This document shows, one piece after another, positions 59,801 through 64,000 of a stretch of DNA of 64,000 bases (the stretch's first letter is position 1; the number at the start of each line of letters is the position of its first letter). Source of the DNA: Smittia aterrima (taxonomy: Eukaryota; Arthropoda; Insecta; Diptera; Chironomidae). The DNA lies in NCBI GenBank assembly GCA_033063855.1, contig CP093831.1:2480001-2544000 (forward strand), given 5' to 3'. The notes beneath the pieces were generated by a model that was given only the letters and a program-made list of their open reading frames with translations, was not told where the DNA came from and did not search any database. A program made the position numbers and the translations under genes.

Positions 59801-61375
59801 AACGATGCTTTCGTTGGATCGCCTCTTCTAGCTAAAATCACGTTCTCTAACATGTCAGCGGTTAATTGTTCTATACTACTAGCGTCTGACGACGGTTCGA
59901 TTGGCTTTGGGCCACAGAACGAAGTCTCTACTAACATTTTATGTGGCGAAGGCGAACGAGAAATTCCCGACGCCCCCGATAAACGACTGACAGCTGAGCC
60001 TTGACTTCCAACACTTGAGATACGACTAGTTCGTCCTGAAGGATTCAAAAAAGCAGCGACCTCTGAACTTCCGGAATCTTTTCGGTTGTATTGATTGAAT
60101 TGTTGCAATGCTTGCGAGTCATCGAACTTGAAAATCATCGGAGCTCGTGGAACCTAAGAAAGGGAAATTTATGCAACGAATGTTGTAATGGGAATTAATT
60201 ATTTACTTGAGCAACCGTCGGCTTTTCACACTCCGTTTGGCCTTTCGTCTTTTCCATAAAGTACAATTCTTCCGTTGAGCTTCGTAATTCGTCGACATCC
60301 TCTTGAAATAATTCCAAACAACCTGTGGATTCCTGAAGCGTCCCTGTGCCCACCTGAAGGACGAAAGAGCAGTTCATTAGCGCCATTTCGTATGCCGACG
60401 ACTCGACTCTTTATATTTATAAAAAACGAAACTGTGACACGACAGCGACTAAAATTAAATCAGGATTCCGTTCGCCCCATAACCAAGGAAAATATATGGC
60501 AAAGCACAACAGTTTATGTACAGATAAAGAGCATAAATACGAAACGGAAAACATAAACGTCTGAAAAGTCTGAGCTAATTTTGATAAAAATCGATTTTGT
60601 TTTCGCAAAATCGTTTCGACAAGGAGATTGGAATTGCATGGGATGTCCGACGATGTCGACTGCTCTCAATTACAGTGCACGAGACAGAAACATTAATTAC
60701 ACGACATTTTGAGATCACAGATCAACTTAGAGAAGCAAAAAACGAAAAGGAAACGCTTTCTATTTACGAGTGAAATTAGGTTTTTAGCATAAAATTTTGA
60801 TGAAAATTTTTCTTTTACCCATTCTCGGATTGTATCGGAATCGTCCTTTCAGAGATTTTTTTATTTTTTTTCGAAATGAAAAAGTAGAGAAATCATAAAT
60901 ATTTATTGAAATATATGTTAACAACATAAAAAGCACAAATTACAATTTTTTTTATATTTTTTTCTGCGAGAGCGTGTTTGAAGTAAATTGTTCTGTTTGG
61001 TTGGGAGGAGTGATTGAAAGTTTTCGTATTTTCCTGAGTGTGAAGTTGAGTTGTCAATGAGTTTGATCAGAGATAGAAGTCGATTGAGCTCAATCAACTT
61101 CATTTCCTGACTCACGCTCATGTTTAAGTTTATGATTAGTGCTCAATTCATTGGAAAAGCTTTTGATTTACCTGATCGAAGACATTCTCAGGTGAACTGT
61201 CTTCGTGATATGATGAGCTTGATGCTCGACTGATATCGATTCGAGGCGTTAGTGGCGCTGTTAAATTAGTCTTTGGCCCAACTGTAGTTGACTCTTGTGA
61301 TTGCTGACTGATATGAATCGATGTTGGCTTGTTCTTGTGAGGGAAAACCCCGGCTGGACTTCCCTTCGGCTCCAT
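56861..61375 (-). CDS. Large serine-rich, mostly disordered protein, not recognised
   Basis: Exons 61375-61172, 60353-60207, 60153-57185, 57128-56948 and 56896-56861, in phase, 1178 residues. It is dominated by Ser, Lys, Glu, Gln and Pro. Visible elements are: an N-terminal patch H-K-N-K-P-T-S-I-H; a predicted helix with A-E-A-A-R-A-A-A-K-E-V-R-R-K-E-I-E-A-L near residue 270; S-P-S-P-H-K-M-L-V-E-T-S-F-C-G-P-K-P, which looks like a conserved short motif; R-K-S-S-F-C-S-F-F-K-K, a possible basic docking or phosphorylation site; many S-S-D-D and S-R-K-K-R clusters; and H-K-H-H-H-R followed by C-Q-C-E-C-H. There is no signal peptide, membrane segment or globular domain. It could be a cytoskeletal or membrane-cortex scaffold, but this is a guess. 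The final coding exon is only 36 nt. Confidence 0.8.
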
Positions 61376-64000
61376 GTTCACGCTCGTTCAACTCCGCGAC
61401 AATCCACAAACCAAATTTCTGCAATTTCTTCACGTTTTCTCGGTTAAACTCTGTTATGTGTGTAACTTGTTTCTTCTTATTCTTATTGCTCTGTCGTAAT
61501 TTTTTTTTCTTTTCTTTTTCTATTCTTCCTTTCTCTTCTCCGCCACCCTCTCTCGTCTCACACCACACAACGACACCGCTACAACATCGCTCGATAAAAA
61601 GAAATCCTTCGGCTTGTTCCTCTGTTGATTTATGGGGCTCAGCTCCTTGAACCGCAATTGTGTAACCTTAAGCACGATTCCCTTCCGATGACGTTTAATC
61701 AAACTTCTGAAACTTAATGCTCGCTTAATATGAAAATTTTTTGTTTTTCGTCGCTCTTTCACTGTTGGGTGAAGCCGAGTTTATTCAACTCCCACTTTTC
61801 GTTCTTCTTCTGCTTCTGTTTCTCGTCTCCCTCTCACACACTCGACGAGTATTGCAGCAATTCTTGTTTTAATCGAATTTGGCGACCGCGATTCAAAGAA
61901 AATCAGATTAGCCTCGGATCGAATTCACTTTCTATGAGCTTTCCTGCCCTTACAGTGTCCAGAGAGTCAACGAATCGCTTTTCATTCATGAATTTTTAAA
62001 GCGACACACAATTTTTTTTTTCATGGAACTTTGCTTTTCATTTTGAAAATTGTTAGCGAAAACTCAAACTTTCCGTCGACTTTTGACACTCACGAGTAGC
62101 CTGAAGCTTCGCTTTATGAATTAATTAACAATTAGTGACACTTAAATGCAATGAAACGAATAAACTAAAAATATTTCACTCGACTTTCGAGCAGCGATTT
62201 CAAGATTTCCTCGATACTCGGCCAGGAGAAAAATTTCCCAACCACGAAAAGCTCCGATCGATATCGTGGAAGTGAATGTGTGCGACAGACTTCCAATGGA
62301 AGTTTCCTCTCGCGCGCTTTCCACAGCATGGCATGTTCTCACGATTCAAACTTTATTGTCATTGGGCGCGATAATGGCGATAAATTTTTATTGTGACGAG
62401 TTGAGTCGCGCGACTGTGGCCATGACGAATGACCGAGAGTTGGGAACTAGTGGAAGAATCATGCGAAGCAACGAAGGGAAGAAGAATAACACTGAACCAA
62501 TTTCTCATTCACGACTCTTAACGGCACTCAGCGTGGAGAGCATAATGTTTTCTACTCGCGTGGTGAATCTAAGTCAAGTGGTCTATCATCTCTCTCTTTT
62601 AACTGTGCTTCGAGATGTTATTGCGTCATTATGCAATGTCGTTTATTACTCTCAACTTATGCTCACAGAGATGAAGATGATTTTCATTACAAACTTTTCT
62701 TCTCTTTCTTTCTTCACCCGTCGTTCTTACCACTTCTTCCAATTAAGCCGTTGTGGCTTCAACTTCTTCAGCTCAGTCTTGAATGTGAAGCCCATCATTG
62801 AAGTAGTGAGCGCGTTGAAAAGTTTAAATTTTTTTTGGGCTCCGCGATTGATCAAAAACTCATAAAGAGGATTATTATTTTGTTTGTGGAAGCTCATGCG
62901 TGGAATTAAAGATTTAACGGATTTCGGAATTGGATCAAAAATTCTCGAGCGGAAAAATTATAAATTGATCTAGAAAAATATTTCTCGGATTACAGAATTT
63001 CTCCAGGTGAGTTAAGAAGATTCAAGTGGAAAGCAATTTTGTTTTAAAAGAAGCTTAACAAGAATATTTCGGGACAGCTTCGAGGAAAGCTTCGCTTCTT
63101 AAATTTACAAGGCTTCCACAAGTTTTGTTGTGATTTTAATAAGCTTACGATAAGAGTTAAGCTGCTTAGACTTTGAGGAATTCTTCAACGTTAAATGAAC
63201 AGTTTCCCCGCTATCAACTCTTCCCGTCAAAGAAAAACTTCCTTTCACTGCGGCCAGGAATGTCCATTGTAATTATCTTGTTAACACCAACTAATTACTG
63301 CTCTTGTCTCGAGCCAGCCACACAAGGAAGACAAGAAGAAATTGTGTCAGCGTTGAAAGGGAATCTCTGTCTCTGACCGCGATTAATTCCCGATCATTAA
63401 TTATCCATCCGTTCCACTTACACCTGGACGGCAATTATCTGTCGCTCGTTCTAGAAACGCAAGAAAAGAGCATCAGATAAAGAAAGCGACACAGACGTAA
63501 GCCGAAAATAAACCAGCAATCATAAACACAGAGTGTTTGTTCCCATTTTCGCTTCGCGATCCAACTTGTCCCATTTAAATCTTTCTGCTCTTTTTACTTC
63601 GCCTCGGCGTTCACTTGAAGCATTGAAAACATTATTTAATTGTCCAACGGTTCTCTGTGCGCACCACGTTTTGTTCCAACCTAAGCTTGAATACATTCTC
63701 GTTCTTCTTTTCGTCTTTCCCTGCTTCCCATCAACGCGAAAGATGTGCTCGAAAGATGATCGACGAATGAGCAAACTCGTTCAAGCGAAAGCTTTTTCTT
63801 TCTAATCATCTTTCAGTGAGATCATTAATTATGCGCCCGTCAGAACTAAGTGAGAGGGAGATTGGGTTTACTTTTGTTTAAATCGCGACATCAAATTAAC
63901 CTTTGATTGAATTATTCGTGAAACTTTAGACGCGTTCGTTAAACCTTTGCCGCTTCAGATACGAAAGCGTGACCGCTAATAACGTGCAAATAATTTCTTC
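61376..64000. other. Upstream non-coding region, no gene seen
   Basis: 5' flank of the disordered-protein gene and beyond. It includes a T/C-rich block near 61500-61560. An open frame of about 199 codons at 62266-62865 has no recognisable motif, a composition unlike the genes here, and no splice support; I treat it as chance. No RNA gene or repeat is recognised. Confidence 0.45.

Noticed and set aside
62266..62865. Open frame of about 199 codons on the plus strand
   Set aside because: No family motif, no start or splice support, composition unlike neighbouring genes, and it overlaps ordinary upstream DNA of the minus-strand gene. Best explained as chance in a less AT-rich stretch.
1..64000. 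tRNA, rRNA, CRISPR, bacterial operon features, transposase or retroelement genes
   Set aside because: I looked for clover-leaf A/B-box patterns, reverse transcriptase or transposase motifs, terminal repeats and spaced direct repeats and saw none. Apart from the composite array at 21-26 kb there is no mobile or repeat element I can support.

Overview
This window is eukaryotic nuclear DNA, almost certainly from an insect and most probably a nematoceran fly (midge or mosquito grade). It is AT-rich and gene-dense. Introns are mostly 50-120 bp with GT-AG ends. The protein set (Dicer-2, tankyrase, Arp1, Suppressor of fused, liprin-beta, Not-type homeobox, odorant-binding protein, tandem astacins) is typical of Diptera. 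The species cannot be fixed from the sequence alone. I rebuilt gene models by hand from splice sites and reading-frame phase; coordinates given for genes are CDS spans with exons listed in the evidence.

Layout. 1-249: 3' end of a small secreted odorant-binding-protein-like gene (+). 300-2322: two tandem astacin metalloproteases (-). 3672-12520: a 22-exon RASGRF1/2-type Ras/Rho exchange factor (-). 14768-19665: liprin-beta (+) with an apparent internal alternative first exon. 20640-25559: a composite, tandemly duplicated locus (+) with a secreted leucine-rich-repeat gene and three EGFR-derived membrane proteins. Two of these have lost the kinase domain; the third carries an EGFR-like pseudokinase. 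Between them lie broken copies of the adjacent Na+/K+-ATPase beta-type gene and of the LRR gene tail. 25708-26725: the complete ATPase-beta gene (-). 27441-28969: Arp1 (-), divergent from Suppressor of fused (+, 29174-30493). 33454-34654: a Not/Noto-class homeobox gene (-) flanked by large non-coding regions. 36145-36394: a candidate two-exon micropeptide (+). 37063-40848: tankyrase (+). 41172-46311: Dicer-2 (-). 46838-48979: a PX-MIT-pseudokinase protein of the RPS6KC1 family (+). 49081-50065: a C2H2 zinc-finger gene (-). 50187-55674: THADA homologue (+). 56861-61375: a large, serine-rich, mostly disordered protein that I do not recognise (-). 61376-64000: no gene seen.

Most genes are unrelated housekeeping or signalling genes packed as divergent or convergent pairs with short shared promoters or abutting 3' ends. 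The part that looks genuinely unusual is 20.6-26.7 kb. There an EGFR fragment (last cysteine-rich module, transmembrane helix, kinase) without a signal peptide or ligand-binding domains has become a small local family. The duplicated unit carries pieces of its neighbours with it, and the kinase has lost its catalytic residues in one copy and been removed in the other two. Two GC-AG introns (Arp1, Dicer-2) are independently required by reading-frame phase.
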